DNA from: Aeromonas lusitana
Lineage (GTDB): Bacteria > Pseudomonadota > Gammaproteobacteria > Enterobacterales > Aeromonadaceae
Length of the DNA: 64,000 bases
Assembly (NCBI RefSeq): GCF_002812985.1
Contig: NZ_PGCP01000004.1
Coordinates: 62,001 to 126,000, forward strand
Direction: 5' to 3'
Position 1 is the first letter of the stretch. The number at the start of each line of letters is the position of its first letter. The position numbers were made by a program, and so were the translations under genes. The notes beneath the pieces were generated by a model. It was not told the origin of the DNA and did not search any database. It saw only the letters and a program-made list of their open reading frames with translations. Positions 9,702 through 17,754 of this stretch are shown here, in pieces.

Positions 9702-10976
9702 TTACATGGCGGTCAATGCCAGGAAGAAGCCTGCGATGGTGGCAGACATCAGGTTGGACAGAGAGCCCGCCAGTACGGCTTTCAGACCGAACTTGGCGAT
9801 GGTGCCGCGACGGTTTGGTGCCATGGAGCCCAGACCACCCAGCAGGATGGCAACAGAGGACAGGTTGGCGAAGCCACACAGGGCGAAGGAGATGATGGCC
9901 TTGGTGTGGTCAGACATGGCCACGCCGTTGATCAGCACTTCATCCTTCAGGTACGGGGCAAAGTTCAGGTAGGCCACGAACTCGTTCACCACCAGTTTCT
10001 GGCCGATGAAGGAACCCGCCACCACGGCTTCGCTCCAGGGTACACCGATCAGGAAGGCCAGCGGGGAGAACAACCAGCCCAGCAGCAGCTCCAGGGAGAG
10101 TTGCGGATAACCGAACCAGCCACCCACACCGGAGAAGAGACCGTTGATCATGGCAATCAAGCCGATGAAGGCCAGCAGCATGGCACCCACGTTCAGGGCC
10201 AGTTGCAGACCGGCAGAGGCACCTGCAGCGGCAGCATCGATCACGTTGGCCGGCTTGTCGTCCAGATCGCCATCGGCAGAGTCTTCGTCATAGCTGGGAG
10301 TTTCGGTTTCCGGTACCAGCAGCTTGGCGAACAGCAGACCACCCGGGGCAGCCATGAAGGAGGCGGCGATCAGGTATTCCATCTTGACGCCCATGGAGGC
10401 GTAACCGGCCAGCACGGAGCCGGCAACGGAGGCCAGGCCACCACACATGACGGCAAACAGCTCGGAGTCGGTCATCTTGGAGATGAAGGGACGCACCACC
10501 AGCGGGGCTTCAGTCTGACCCACGAAGATGTTGGCAGTCGCCGACAGGGATTCGGTACGGGAGGTACCCAGTACCTTTTGCAGACCACCGCCCAGCAGCT
10601 TGATCACCCACTGCATGATGCCGAGGTAATAGAGAACCGCAATCAGGGAAGAGAAGAAGATGATGACGGGCAGTACCCGGAAGGCGAAGATGAAACCACC
10701 GCCACCGAACACTTCAAACATCTTGTTGCTGACCAGACCACCGAACAGGAATTCGATACCATTTTGGCCATAACCGATGACGCTGGAGACGGCATCGGAC
10801 ACACCCACCAGAATGTCCCGACCGACAGGTACATACAACACGAATGCACCCAGACCGGCTTGGATGGCAAATGCGCCAGCCACGGTACGAATTTTGATTG
10901 CCTTACGATTGCTGGAGAACAGCACCGCGATAAGGATGAGCGTCGCCATCCCCACCAGACCCATTATCAGATTCAT
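9702..10976 (-). CDS. nupC: Concentrative nucleoside transporter (NupC family)
   Basis: Inner-membrane symporter importing nucleosides for the adjacent salvage enzymes. From the ATG at 10976 (preceded by AGAGGAAG) it has 424 residues; a more upstream in-frame start adds a polar 23-residue leader and is less likely. The N-terminus ([20 protein letters not shown]) and the blocks [12 protein letters not shown] and [13 protein letters not shown] are typical of the CNT family. The acidic insert near residue 240 is a cytoplasmic loop. Most similar in appearance to Vibrio NupC proteins (from memory). Confidence 0.93.
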   Translation of the reverse strand: MNLIMGLVGMATLILIAVLFSSNRKAIKIRTVAGAFAIQAGLGAFVLYVPVGRDILVGVSDAVSSVIGYGQNGIEFLFGGLVSNKMFEVFGGGGFIFAFRVLPVIIFFSSLIAVLYYLGIMQWVIKLLGGGLQKVLGTSRTESLSATANIFVGQTEAPLVVRPFISKMTDSELFAVMCGGLASVAGSVLAGYASMGVKMEYLIAASFMAAPGGLLFAKLLVPETETPSYDEDSADGDLDDKPANVIDAAAAGASAGLQLALNVGAMLLAFIGLIAMINGLFSGVGGWFGYPQLSLELLLGWLFSPLAFLIGVPWSEAVVAGSFIGQKLVVNEFVAYLNFAPYLKDEVLINGVAMSDHTKAIISFALCGFANLSSVAILLGGLGSMAPNRRGTIAKFGLKAVLAGSLSNLMSATIAGFFLALTAM

Positions 10977-11046
10977 TATTAACACTTCCTCTTTAGTAGC
11001 ACCTTCCAGCTTGTTAACGTTTTGTATCTTGAGACCGTTAATCAAG

Positions 11047-11097
11047 GGTGCGCATTATACTAATTACGGTGCGACAAAGTAGAATGCTGGTCACATT
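11047..11097 (-). promoter_or_regulatory. nupC promoter with CRP half-site at about -41
   Basis: On the minus strand a perfect TATAAT (11054-11059) lies 78 bp before the nupC start. A TGTGA half-site (plus-strand TCACA at 11091-11095) is centred about 41 bp upstream of the inferred start point, the class II CRP position. The -35 box is poor, as expected for an activator-dependent promoter. The second CRP half (TAGAA) is weak. Confidence 0.45.
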
Positions 11098-11135
11098 TTA
11101 TAAGCCCGAAATGGGCCGGACATCGTTTAATTAGA

Positions 11136-11151
11136 CCGCAAACGATTTTTA
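11136..11151. promoter_or_regulatory. LacI-family (PurR/CytR-like) operator candidate upstream of nupC
   Basis: CCGCAAACGATTTTTA matches 8 of 11 fixed positions of the PurR consensus ANGCAANCGNTTNCNT. It overlaps the right arm of an inverted repeat TCGTTT-N11-AAACGA (11123-11145). It lies about 90 bp before the inferred nupC start point, a sensible place for a nucleoside or purine repressor. Confidence 0.35.
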
Positions 11152-11189
11152 TGGGCCTTATTTTTTATCACTGCCGTATCAATAGTTAA

Positions 11190-11978
11190 TCAGGTGTTAA
11201 TTGCCTTGCCGAGCCTGGGAAAAGCCATCCGGGTGGATTCATGTAACACCGAGGCAACATCCGCCAGCGACTGCTCCCGCAACTGTGCCAGCAACTGCAC
11301 TATGGTGATGAGACTGGCCGGGGTGTTGGGCTCCCCCTGTTGCCCCTGCAGCGGCATGTCCGGGGCGTCCGTTTCCAGCAGCAAAGCTTCGAGCGGCATG
11401 TCGCGCACCGCCTCCCGGGTCTTGTTGGCGCGCTCGTAGCTGATGACCCCCCCGATCCCCAACCTGAACCCCAACTGCCAGAAGGCCTCGGCCTGCTGCA
11501 AGGAGCCGCCAAAGGCGTGGATCACGCCGCCACGGGCTGGCTTGAAGCGCCTGAGGATCTTGGCAACCGTGTCGTTGGCCCGCACCGAGTGGACGATGAG
11601 TGGCAAGTCGAACTCCATGGCCAGCCTTATCTGTGCCTCAAACATCTCGACCTGCCCCTCCTGCGGCACCTGACTGCGCAAGTCCAGCCCGCATTCACCT
11701 ATGGCCACCAGCCCGTGGGGCTCGCTCGCCAGCAGGGCATGCAGCCGGGCCAGCACGCCTTCCGTCTGGGCCCCCACATACCAGGGGTGGATCCCGAGGC
11801 CATAGGCGATGCCGGCATGCTGCTCGGCCAGCCCCATCACGCGAGTCCAGTTTTCCTCTCCCACGGCGGGGATGATATACTCGCCCACCCCCAACTGGCG
11901 CCACTGCGCCAGCCGCGTCGCCAGATCGGATTCGAATACCGGAAAATCGAGGTGGCAATGGGTGTCTGTCAGTTGCAT
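11190..11978 (-). CDS. yjjV: TatD-family metal-dependent hydrolase (YjjV-like)
   Basis: 262-residue TIM-barrel metallo-hydrolase of the TatD DNase family. The first metal motif THCHLDFP (residues 5-12), GECGLD, IVHSVRAN, HAFGG and LLETDAPD are all present. E. coli yjjV also sits beside the deo operon, so both sequence and context support YjjV. The family shows deoxyribonuclease activity in some members; the substrate of this one is unknown. Its start lies 40 bp from the divergent pilin gene. Confidence 0.88.
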   Translation of the reverse strand: MQLTDTHCHLDFPVFESDLATRLAQWRQLGVGEYIIPAVGEENWTRVMGLAEQHAGIAYGLGIHPWYVGAQTEGVLARLHALLASEPHGLVAIGECGLDLRSQVPQEGQVEMFEAQIRLAMEFDLPLIVHSVRANDTVAKILRRFKPARGGVIHAFGGSLQQAEAFWQLGFRLGIGGVISYERANKTREAVRDMPLEALLLETDAPDMPLQGQQGEPNTPASLITIVQLLAQLREQSLADVASVLHESTRMAFPRLGKAINT

Positions 11979-12018
11979 ATCACGCTTACCTGTTTGTCGT
12001 ACTTAATGGGTTCATTCC

Positions 12019-12633
12019 ATGCAAAAACGCATTTCCCACGGCTTTACCCTGATAGAGCTGGTGCTGGTCATCATAGTGCTGGGGATCCTGGCGGTCACCG
12101 CCCTGCCCCGTTTCATCAATATCCAGGACGATGCCCTCAAGAGCAGTGTCTCCTCCACGGCAGGCAGTTTTTCCAGCGCAGTCCAGCTGGCCCATGCGGG
12201 CTGGGCCGTCAAGGTGAAGGGAGAGCCGCTGGCACTCTATAACTTTAGCGGCATGGGCAAGCAGGATCTCGATATCAACAGCCTCGGCTGGCCAGCGGGG
12301 ACCATGGAGGATCAGGGCGGACAAGGGCCCGATACCGTCTTCCCGGGGGGCGACAGCGATCAGATCTCGGTCAGCAGCCGGGACGATTGCGAGAGCCTGT
12401 TCACTGGCCTGCTCAATACCGACCAGACCGTCGCCGATGAGCTCCACACCGACTCAGGCAGCGACTATATCTCCCAACTCATCCCGGCCGATCATCAAAC
12501 CGCCGGCAACCTGCGTCACGACAACTGCCGCTATACATTGCGGGACTCCATAGGTCGCTTCCCCGCCTATCCGGACGGGCTCAGCTTCGATTACAACAGC
12601 ATCACCGGCGCCGTGACTCGCAACTTTCGGTAA
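12019..12633 (+). CDS. Orphan type IV prepilin-like protein
   Basis: 204-residue class III signal-peptide protein. The leader MQKRISHG is followed directly by [22 protein letters not shown], with cleavage expected at G8/F9 and the conserved Glu at +5 of the mature protein. The C-terminal region has two Cys residues that could form the usual disulfide. It resembles MSHA-type or minor pilins but has no pilus-assembly genes around it. It is divergent from yjjV and its 3' end overlaps the convergent small gene by 32 bp. Export and assembly would depend on machinery elsewhere in the genome. Confidence 0.8.
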   Translation: MQKRISHGFTLIELVLVIIVLGILAVTALPRFINIQDDALKSSVSSTAGSFSSAVQLAHAGWAVKVKGEPLALYNFSGMGKQDLDINSLGWPAGTMEDQGGQGPDTVFPGGDSDQISVSSRDDCESLFTGLLNTDQTVADELHTDSGSDYISQLIPADHQTAGNLRHDNCRYTLRDSIGRFPAYPDGLSFDYNSITGAVTRNFR

Positions 12634-12784
12634 CAGTTGAGGGCTCCTCTGCCACTACCGGCGGCTTGAGCTCCTCCTCATCACGGCGAACCGGCACGCA
12701 GCAGCGCCGGTTCTCCGGGACAAGTCCCCACTCCTGGCACCAGGCATCGTAGCGGGCCAGCCAGTTCAGCAACACGCTTTTCAT
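12602..12784 (-). CDS. Small conserved protein (DUF5363-like)
   Basis: 60 residues, with a strong AAGGAG site 7 bp before the ATG at 12784. The N-terminal [14 protein letters not shown] and [15 protein letters not shown] resemble a short family of unknown function in Vibrio and Aeromonas that I recall as DUF5363; this assignment is from memory. The three N-terminal-half Cys residues may bind metal or form disulfides. The C-terminus overlaps the pilin gene on the other strand. Five copies of an 8-bp repeat lie 50 bp upstream of its start. Confidence 0.65.
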   Translation of the reverse strand: MKSVLLNWLARYDAWCQEWGLVPENRRCCVPVRRDEEELKPPVVAEEPSTVTESCESRRR

Positions 12785-12833
12785 CTTCTGCTCCTTATTA
12801 CCAAGGCAGGCAGCCGGCCTGCCCAGACGACCC

Positions 12834-12873
12834 CGTCGTCACGTCGTCACGTCGTCGCGTCGTCGCGTCGTCG
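12834..12873. repeat. Five tandem copies of an 8-bp repeat (CGTCGTCR)
   Basis: Two copies of CGTCGTCA then three of CGTCGTCG, back to back. It lies 50-90 bp upstream of the small gene at 12602-12784, within its probable promoter region. Copy number could vary by slippage. Confidence 0.85.
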
Positions 12874-12957
12874 CGGGTCGATTATGAGTGACTCGATGGC
12901 AACAACAGGCCCATGCTGATCTCGTCTACCGCCTTATCAACCGCCGATTGCGGCCAT

Positions 12958-12987
12958 AAAAAAACGACTCCATTTGGAGTCGTTTTT
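12958..12987. terminator. Bidirectional terminator downstream of rlmD
   Basis: Stem ACGACTCCA/TGGAGTCGT with A-run before and T-run after. It lies beyond the remnant second copy of the rlmD 3' end, not directly behind the intact gene. Confidence 0.8.
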
Positions 12988-13012
12988 ATCAGAGCCATCT
13001 GGCTAATTCAAT

Positions 13013-13086
13013 TTATGCCTTGGCAGGCAGGCTCAGGCGAGCGACAGCTTCTACGTGCATGGCGCAGAGGGAACATGTCCACCGGC
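13013..13086 (-). pseudogene. Remnant second copy of the rlmD 3' end
   Basis: About 70 bp aligning at roughly 80-85% with 13115-13183, the 3' end of the intact gene. Read on the minus strand it encodes MHVEAVARLSLPAKA followed by its own TAA stop; a one-base indel breaks the frame further upstream. It sits between the intact gene and the terminator. Confidence 0.8.
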
Positions 13087-13107
13087 AGAATGCCTGCCGA
13101 TCCGGCG

Positions 13108-14478
13108 TCAATCGGCCTTGGCAGGCAGGCTCAGACGGGCGACGGCCTCGACGTGCATGGAGTGCGGGAACATGTCTACCGGCTGCACCTCGTCCAGCAC
13201 GAAACCCTGCTTCACCAGATAGGCCAGATCCCGGGCCAGGGTCTGGGGGTTGCAGGAGACATAGACCAGCCGGCGCGGCGCCATGGCGACCAGAGTCTGC
13301 AGTACCGCCTTGTCACAGCCCTTGCGGGGCGGATCCATCACCACCACATCGGCGCTCACGCCCTGGGCGTGCAGCTCGGGCATCAGTTGCTCGGCCTTGC
13401 CTACGTGGAATTCGGTGTGTTCGATGCCGTTGAGGGCCGCGTTGCGACGGGCGTCATTGATGGCGCTCTCCACCGATTCGATACCGACCACCTTGGCGGC
13501 CTTGGCCGCCAGGAACAGGGAGATGGTGCCGATACCGCAATAGATGTCGAACACAGTCTCGCTGCCGGTCAGCTCGGCATAGTCGAGGGCCTTGGAGTAG
13601 AGCACATCGGTCTGGCTCGGGTTGTTCTGGAAGAAGGAGAGCGGGGAGATCTCGAACGCCAGCGCGTGGATCTGGTCACGGATCACCCCTTCCCCCAGCA
13701 GCACCCGGTTGCGATCCCCGAGGATGCGGTTGGTGCGCTCCTCGTTGATGTTCTGTACCAGGGTGGTGATGGGCAGGTCACTCAGGCTGGCCAGCAGCTC
13801 GGCTTCAAACGGCAGGGTCTCACCCAGGGTGACCAGCACCACCATCAGCTCGCCGCTCTTGAAGCCCTTGCGGGTCATCAGGTTGCGCACACAGCCGCTG
13901 TGGTTGACCTCGTCATAGGCGGCAATCTCGTGCTCACGCATCCAGTTGCGCACCCGGGCATTGAGCTCCACGTGCAGGGAGTCCTGTACGGCGCAGTCAT
14001 CTGCGGTGATGAGGTCGTGGGAGTGCTTGCGATAGAAGCCTATTTCGGCGCCAGCGTCTGTGCCACGCACCGCGTATTGCGCCTTGTTGCGATAGGCAAA
14101 CGGGCTGTCCATGCCGAGGATGGGATTGACCTGGGTCATGAGCCCGGCCTGCTCCAGCGCGCCCTGCACCAGGGATTGCTTGAGCTTGAGCTGGGCCGGA
14201 TAGGCCAGCGGCCGCACCTGGCAGCCACCGCACTCGGTGTTGGGGCAGAAATCTGGAACCCGGTCGGCGGAGGGCTGGGTCAGTTCTACCAGCTTGCCGT
14301 GCAGGTAGTTCGGCTTGACTTCGGTCAGCTCCACCAGGGCCTGCTCACCGGGCAGCAGCCCCTCGACAAACAGGGGGCGATCGAACAGGCGTCCCTTGCC
14401 ATCCCCTTTGTCGGTCAGTTCCAGAATTTCGATCTGATGTTGGTGTCCCACTAACGGCATGAGCGGCTCCGAAGGCAT
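13108..14478 (-). CDS. rlmD: 23S rRNA (uracil-5-)-methyltransferase, RlmD/RumA family
   Basis: 456-residue SAM-dependent RNA m5U methyltransferase. An N-terminal TRAM domain (about 10-70) precedes Fe-S cysteines in CPNTECGGC plus the later Cys in DDCAVQ. The SAM motif is DIYCGIGTISL, followed by MDPPRKGCD and the catalytic Cys in VSCNPQTLARD. The CGGCQ and FFQNN blocks look closer to the RlmCD/RumA proteins of Firmicutes and to paralogues than to the E. coli relA-linked RlmD, so the exact target uridine is uncertain. It is monocistronic. Confidence 0.85.
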   Translation of the reverse strand: MPSEPLMPLVGHQHQIEILELTDKGDGKGRLFDRPLFVEGLLPGEQALVELTEVKPNYLHGKLVELTQPSADRVPDFCPNTECGGCQVRPLAYPAQLKLKQSLVQGALEQAGLMTQVNPILGMDSPFAYRNKAQYAVRGTDAGAEIGFYRKHSHDLITADDCAVQDSLHVELNARVRNWMREHEIAAYDEVNHSGCVRNLMTRKGFKSGELMVVLVTLGETLPFEAELLASLSDLPITTLVQNINEERTNRILGDRNRVLLGEGVIRDQIHALAFEISPLSFFQNNPSQTDVLYSKALDYAELTGSETVFDIYCGIGTISLFLAAKAAKVVGIESVESAINDARRNAALNGIEHTEFHVGKAEQLMPELHAQGVSADVVVMDPPRKGCDKAVLQTLVAMAPRRLVYVSCNPQTLARDLAYLVKQGFVLDEVQPVDMFPHSMHVEAVARLSLPAKAD

Positions 14479-14660
14479 AGATAAAGGATGGAAACAGGGC
14501 TAACCCGGCTACCCCAAATAAAGGGTGGCAGAGTTTAGCGGAGATCCGCCCAAAATGCAGGCATAAAACGCCGCCAGAAAGAAATTACGGAGGAGGCATT
14601 CGCCCATGGATGGACTCATCCCCGGTCAGGAGTCGAGGTCAGACTCCTAGGCGGGCGGCC

Positions 14661-14692
14661 ATAAAAAAGCCGCCGGACTGGGCCGGCGGCAA
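14661..14692 (-). terminator. Terminator after amt
   Basis: Stem GCCGCCGG/CCGGCGGC followed by six U on the minus strand, 22 bp past the amt stop. Confidence 0.85.
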
Positions 14693-14713
14693 ACTTATCA
14701 ATGGGAGCTTCTG

Positions 14714-16138
14714 TTACAGGCTGTAAGCCTTCTCGCCATGGCTGGTCACGTCCAGCCCTTCGCGCTCGGCATCTTCCTTCACCCGCAGGCCGACCAGCAG
14801 ATCCACCGCCTTGTAGGCCACGGCCGAGACCAGTGCGGTCCAGGCCACCGTCACCAGCACGCCGATCACCTGGATCTTCACCTGGGTCAGGATGGAGTAG
14901 CCCTCGGCCACCTGGTTGGTCACGTAATCCCACACCCCGGTGCCGCCCAGATCCGGGCTGGCGAACACCCCGGTCAGCACGGCGCCCAGGATCCCGCACA
15001 CCCCGTGCAGGCCGAACACGTCCAGGCTGTCATCGGCCCCCAGCAGGCGCTTGAGACCATGCACCCCCCACAGACCGGCGACACCGCTCAACAGCCCTAT
15101 GATGAGGGCACCACCGACACCGACGAAACCGGCGGCCGGGGTGATGGCCACCAGACCCGCAACGGCACCGGAGACGGCGCCCAGCAGGGAGGGACGACCC
15201 TTCATCAGCCACTCGGCGAAGGTCCAGGACAGCGCGGCCGCGGCCGGTGCTACCCAGGTATTGATCAGCGCCAGGGCGGCGGTACCGTTCGCTTCCAGCG
15301 CGGAGCCAGCGTTGAAGCCGAACCAGCCGAACCAGAGCAGGGCCGCGCCTATCATGGTCATGGTCAGGCTGTGGGGGGTCATGGGATCACGACCGTAGCC
15401 CACCCGCTTGCCCGCCATGAAGGCACCCACCAGACCGGCGACCGCCGCGTTGATGTGCACCACAGTGCCGCCGGCAAAGTCGAGGGCGCCGTGCTGGAAC
15501 AGGTAACCTGCGGTGGCACCGGCGGCTTCGGCCGCGGCGGCGTCGGTATAGGCATCCGGGCCGGCCCAGTACCACACCATGTGCGCCATCGGGATGTAGG
15601 CGAAGGTGAACCAGATCACCGCAAACAGCAGCACAGCGGAGAACTTCATCCGCTCGGCGAAGCCACCGACGATGAGGCCGCAGGTGATGGCCGCGAAGGC
15701 GCCCTGGAACACCACGAAGATGAACTCGCTGATCCCCACCCCCTTGCTGAAGGTGGCACCAATGGACTCGGGAGTGACCCCCATCAGCAGCACCTTGTCG
15801 AAGGAGCCGTAGAAGGCGCCGCCTTCGGTGAAGGCCAGCGAGTAGCCATAGACCACCCAGAGCACTGTGATGAGGCAGAACAGGGTGAACACCTGCATCA
15901 GCACGCTCAGCATGTTCTTGGCACGCACCAGGCCACCGTAGAACAGGGCCAGGCCCGGGATGGACATCAGGATCACCAGGGTCGCCGCCACCATCACCCA
16001 GGTGTTGTCGCCCTTGTTGATGGTCACGGCTGCCGCCTGCACCACATCAGCCTGCGCGGCCGCCTCTTGTGCCCAACCTGGGGCGGCCATGGTGGCGGTC
16101 AGCGCCAGCAGGCCAGTCATTACGAGTCTCTTGAACAT
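14714..16138 (-). CDS. amtB: Ammonium transporter (Amt/AmtB)
   Basis: 474-residue inner-membrane ammonium channel. The start at 16138 gives a cleavable signal peptide (MFKRLVMTGLLALTATMAAP, then GWAQ), as in AmtB; an upstream in-frame start adds 20 non-family residues. Eleven membrane helices follow, with conserved blocks FYGGLVRAKNMLS, FQGAFAAIT, DFAGGTVVHINAAVAGL (first pore His) and GLHGVCGILGA (second). No glnK is adjacent, unlike the usual glnK-amtB pair. The long upstream region carries a sigma-54 promoter and NtrC-like sites. Confidence 0.95.
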   Translation of the reverse strand: MFKRLVMTGLLALTATMAAPGWAQEAAAQADVVQAAAVTINKGDNTWVMVAATLVILMSIPGLALFYGGLVRAKNMLSVLMQVFTLFCLITVLWVVYGYSLAFTEGGAFYGSFDKVLLMGVTPESIGATFSKGVGISEFIFVVFQGAFAAITCGLIVGGFAERMKFSAVLLFAVIWFTFAYIPMAHMVWYWAGPDAYTDAAAAEAAGATAGYLFQHGALDFAGGTVVHINAAVAGLVGAFMAGKRVGYGRDPMTPHSLTMTMIGAALLWFGWFGFNAGSALEANGTAALALINTWVAPAAAALSWTFAEWLMKGRPSLLGAVSGAVAGLVAITPAAGFVGVGGALIIGLLSGVAGLWGVHGLKRLLGADDSLDVFGLHGVCGILGAVLTGVFASPDLGGTGVWDYVTNQVAEGYSILTQVKIQVIGVLVTVAWTALVSAVAYKAVDLLVGLRVKEDAEREGLDVTSHGEKAYSL

Positions 16139-16280
16139 ACAGCCCTCTCCTTGTCGTCCCGGCGCCTGGCCGGTTCCATTTCCTGATATGAATGTCAAAC
16201 CTGGCTACTTACTCACATCGTCAAACTGGTATTGCCCTCTGCCGATCCCGTCGGGATCATCATGGCGACATGATTGCTTT

Positions 16281-16301
16281 AAAGCATAAAGCAGGCCAAA
16301 A
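16281..16301 (-). promoter_or_regulatory. Sigma-54 promoter of amt
   Basis: Minus strand TTGGCCTGCTTTATGCTTT has the GG and GC dinucleotides exactly 10 nt apart, the -24/-12 spacing. The expected start point is near 16272, giving a leader of about 130 nt. Nitrogen-limited sigma-54 control is normal for amtB. Confidence 0.7.
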
Positions 16302-16349
16302 AATATAATCGTTATATTTCAATTATTTGAAATGATGATGGATGTGCCA

Positions 16350-16366
16350 TGCACCATGATGGCGCA
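16350..16366. promoter_or_regulatory. NtrC binding site 1
   Basis: TGCACCATGATGGCGCA differs from the NtrC palindrome TGCACCA-N3-TGGTGCA at a single base. It lies about 85 bp upstream of the predicted sigma-54 start point, typical for an enhancer. Confidence 0.7.
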
Positions 16367-16420
16367 GCCTGGCCACAAACAGGAACGGGATCGCACTTCG
16401 GCTGTGCAGCCGCAAACGGG

Positions 16421-16437
16421 CGCACCAAGATGGGACG
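16421..16437. promoter_or_regulatory. NtrC binding site 2 (weaker)
   Basis: CGCACCAAGATGGGACG has one good half (GCACCA) and a partial second half (TGG). It lies 71 bp from site 1, a similar helical face (about seven turns). The remainder of 16440-17089 shows no credible gene. Confidence 0.45.
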
Positions 16438-16492
16438 GGGTCGCAGAATACGGAGATGCATAGGGTTGGCGGCAGGCGTGGCCGATGCACTG

Positions 16493-16522
16493 ATGTACTT
16501 ATGTACTTATGTACTTATGTAC
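16493..16522. repeat. Tandem 8-bp repeat (ATGTACTT), 3.75 copies
   Basis: Three perfect copies plus ATGTAC, in the non-coding region between amt and the VOC gene. Each unit holds the palindrome GTAC. No gene start is close, so a phase-variation role is not apparent. Confidence 0.85.
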
Positions 16523-17089
16523 CGATATATCAGCCAGCCAAGGCATCCTCCGGCCAACCAGGTGTGGCAAACGCAGATGGATGCCCTTCGCTCATAGGGT
16601 GAAAGGATGCAAGGTGGGAATGGCGAGATGGGGATGCCGAGCGGCCAGCACCCCTCATGAGGGCGGGCCATATGACGCCAGATGCGGTACGCCAAATGAG
16701 GAGAGATAAAGCAGAAAAAGGCCCAACCTGGCTGCTCACCCCACGCCGGACATACCGTCTCGGCACAGTCCCGAGGGCGGGTTTGTGGCGATGTGGCCTC
16801 CCAGAGCCATTTACAAAACAAATGGATGAGTGGCTTTTATTAATAAATCAAATGATATGGCGGCCCGGATCCGGGCCACAGTGGGCAGATGGGAAGCTGA
16901 AGCGAGCCCGAGGCGCGGATCCCGGCCCTGTACCTGGCCGGATCAGAAAGGAGTCGAAGACAGCGATGCACTACCCACTCCCCCATACGGGCAGGGAGAG
17001 GCTGGCGAGCACCAGACAATCCGGGTGATACTGACGGGGCACTCACCCCTTGCACCACCATCACCTGTCCGTCATCGCCAGAGGCCCCC

Positions 17090-17458
17090 ATGACCAATCT
17101 CAACATCACCGAAATCAAGGCCTTCGTGCCTGCCCGCGACTACGCCCTGTCCAGGCAGTTCTATCAGGATCTCGGCTTTACCCTGGCCTCGGACGGCGGC
17201 GGCGTCGCCTACTTCCACTTCGGGGAGGTGAGCTTCCTGTTGCAGGACTTCTGCCACGAGAACCTGGCCGAGCACTTCATGATGCATATCCTGGTGGAAG
17301 ACGTGGCGGCCTGGTGGGCCCACGTGAATGAGAGCGGCGTCGCCGCCCGCTACGGCGTCAGGGTCACCGAGCTCATCATCCAGCCGTGGCGAATGAAAGA
17401 GTTCTGCCTGTATGACCCGTCCGGCGTGCTGTGGCGTATCGCTCAGAACATCGACTGA
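17090..17458 (+). CDS. VOC (glyoxalase/bleomycin-resistance) family protein
   Basis: 122-residue single vicinal-oxygen-chelate domain. Both beta-alpha-beta-beta-beta modules are visible, starting with KAFVPARDYALSRQFYQDLGF and ending with KEFCLYDPSGVLWRIAQ. Such proteins are metal-dependent lyases, dioxygenases or binding proteins; nothing here fixes the substrate. The ATG at 17090 is preceded by a weak GAGG. It is monocistronic and followed by a strong bidirectional terminator. Confidence 0.8.
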   Translation: MTNLNITEIKAFVPARDYALSRQFYQDLGFTLASDGGGVAYFHFGEVSFLLQDFCHENLAEHFMMHILVEDVAAWWAHVNESGVAARYGVRVTELIIQPWRMKEFCLYDPSGVLWRIAQNID

Positions 17459-17484
17459 GCGACATCGCTGAAAGACAGAAAAAC

Positions 17485-17512
17485 AAAAGGCCATCCGCGA
17501 GGATGGCCTTTT
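17485..17512. terminator. Bidirectional terminator between VOC gene and tRNA-Leu
   Basis: Perfect 12-bp stem AAAAGGCCATCC/GGATGGCCTTTT with a GCGA tetraloop. It serves the VOC gene on plus and tRNA-Leu on minus. Confidence 0.85.
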
Positions 17513-17526
17513 GTCACTGAATGAGA

Positions 17527-17611
17527 TGGTGCCCGGGGTCGGACTCGAACCGACACGTCTTGCAACGGCGGATTTTGAATCCGCTGCGTCTACCGATTTC
17601 GCCACCCGGGC
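17527..17611 (-). tRNA. tRNA-Leu (CAA)
   Basis: Reads GCCCGGGTGGCGAAATCGG on the minus strand, with the long variable arm of a class II tRNA, TTCGAGTCC T-loop and encoded CCA. The anticodon loop TTCAAAA gives CAA, reading UUG. 85 nt including CCA. Confidence 0.95.
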
Positions 17612-17754
17612 AACTGCGAGGGATTATACGAATGGCGCTTGGGCATGCAAGGTGTTTTTCTCGCGCCCGCAGCCGTTTGCTCATTTATTCAACGCCTTGC
17701 CGATGTCAGGCCAGTTACATAGAATGCCCGCATCATATTAATGGAATAAGCACC

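Noticed and set aside
16440..17089. Search for a gene or small RNA in the amt-VOC gap
   Set aside because: Frames have no ribosome site or family similarity and no promoter-terminator pair was seen; only the octamer repeat is supported.
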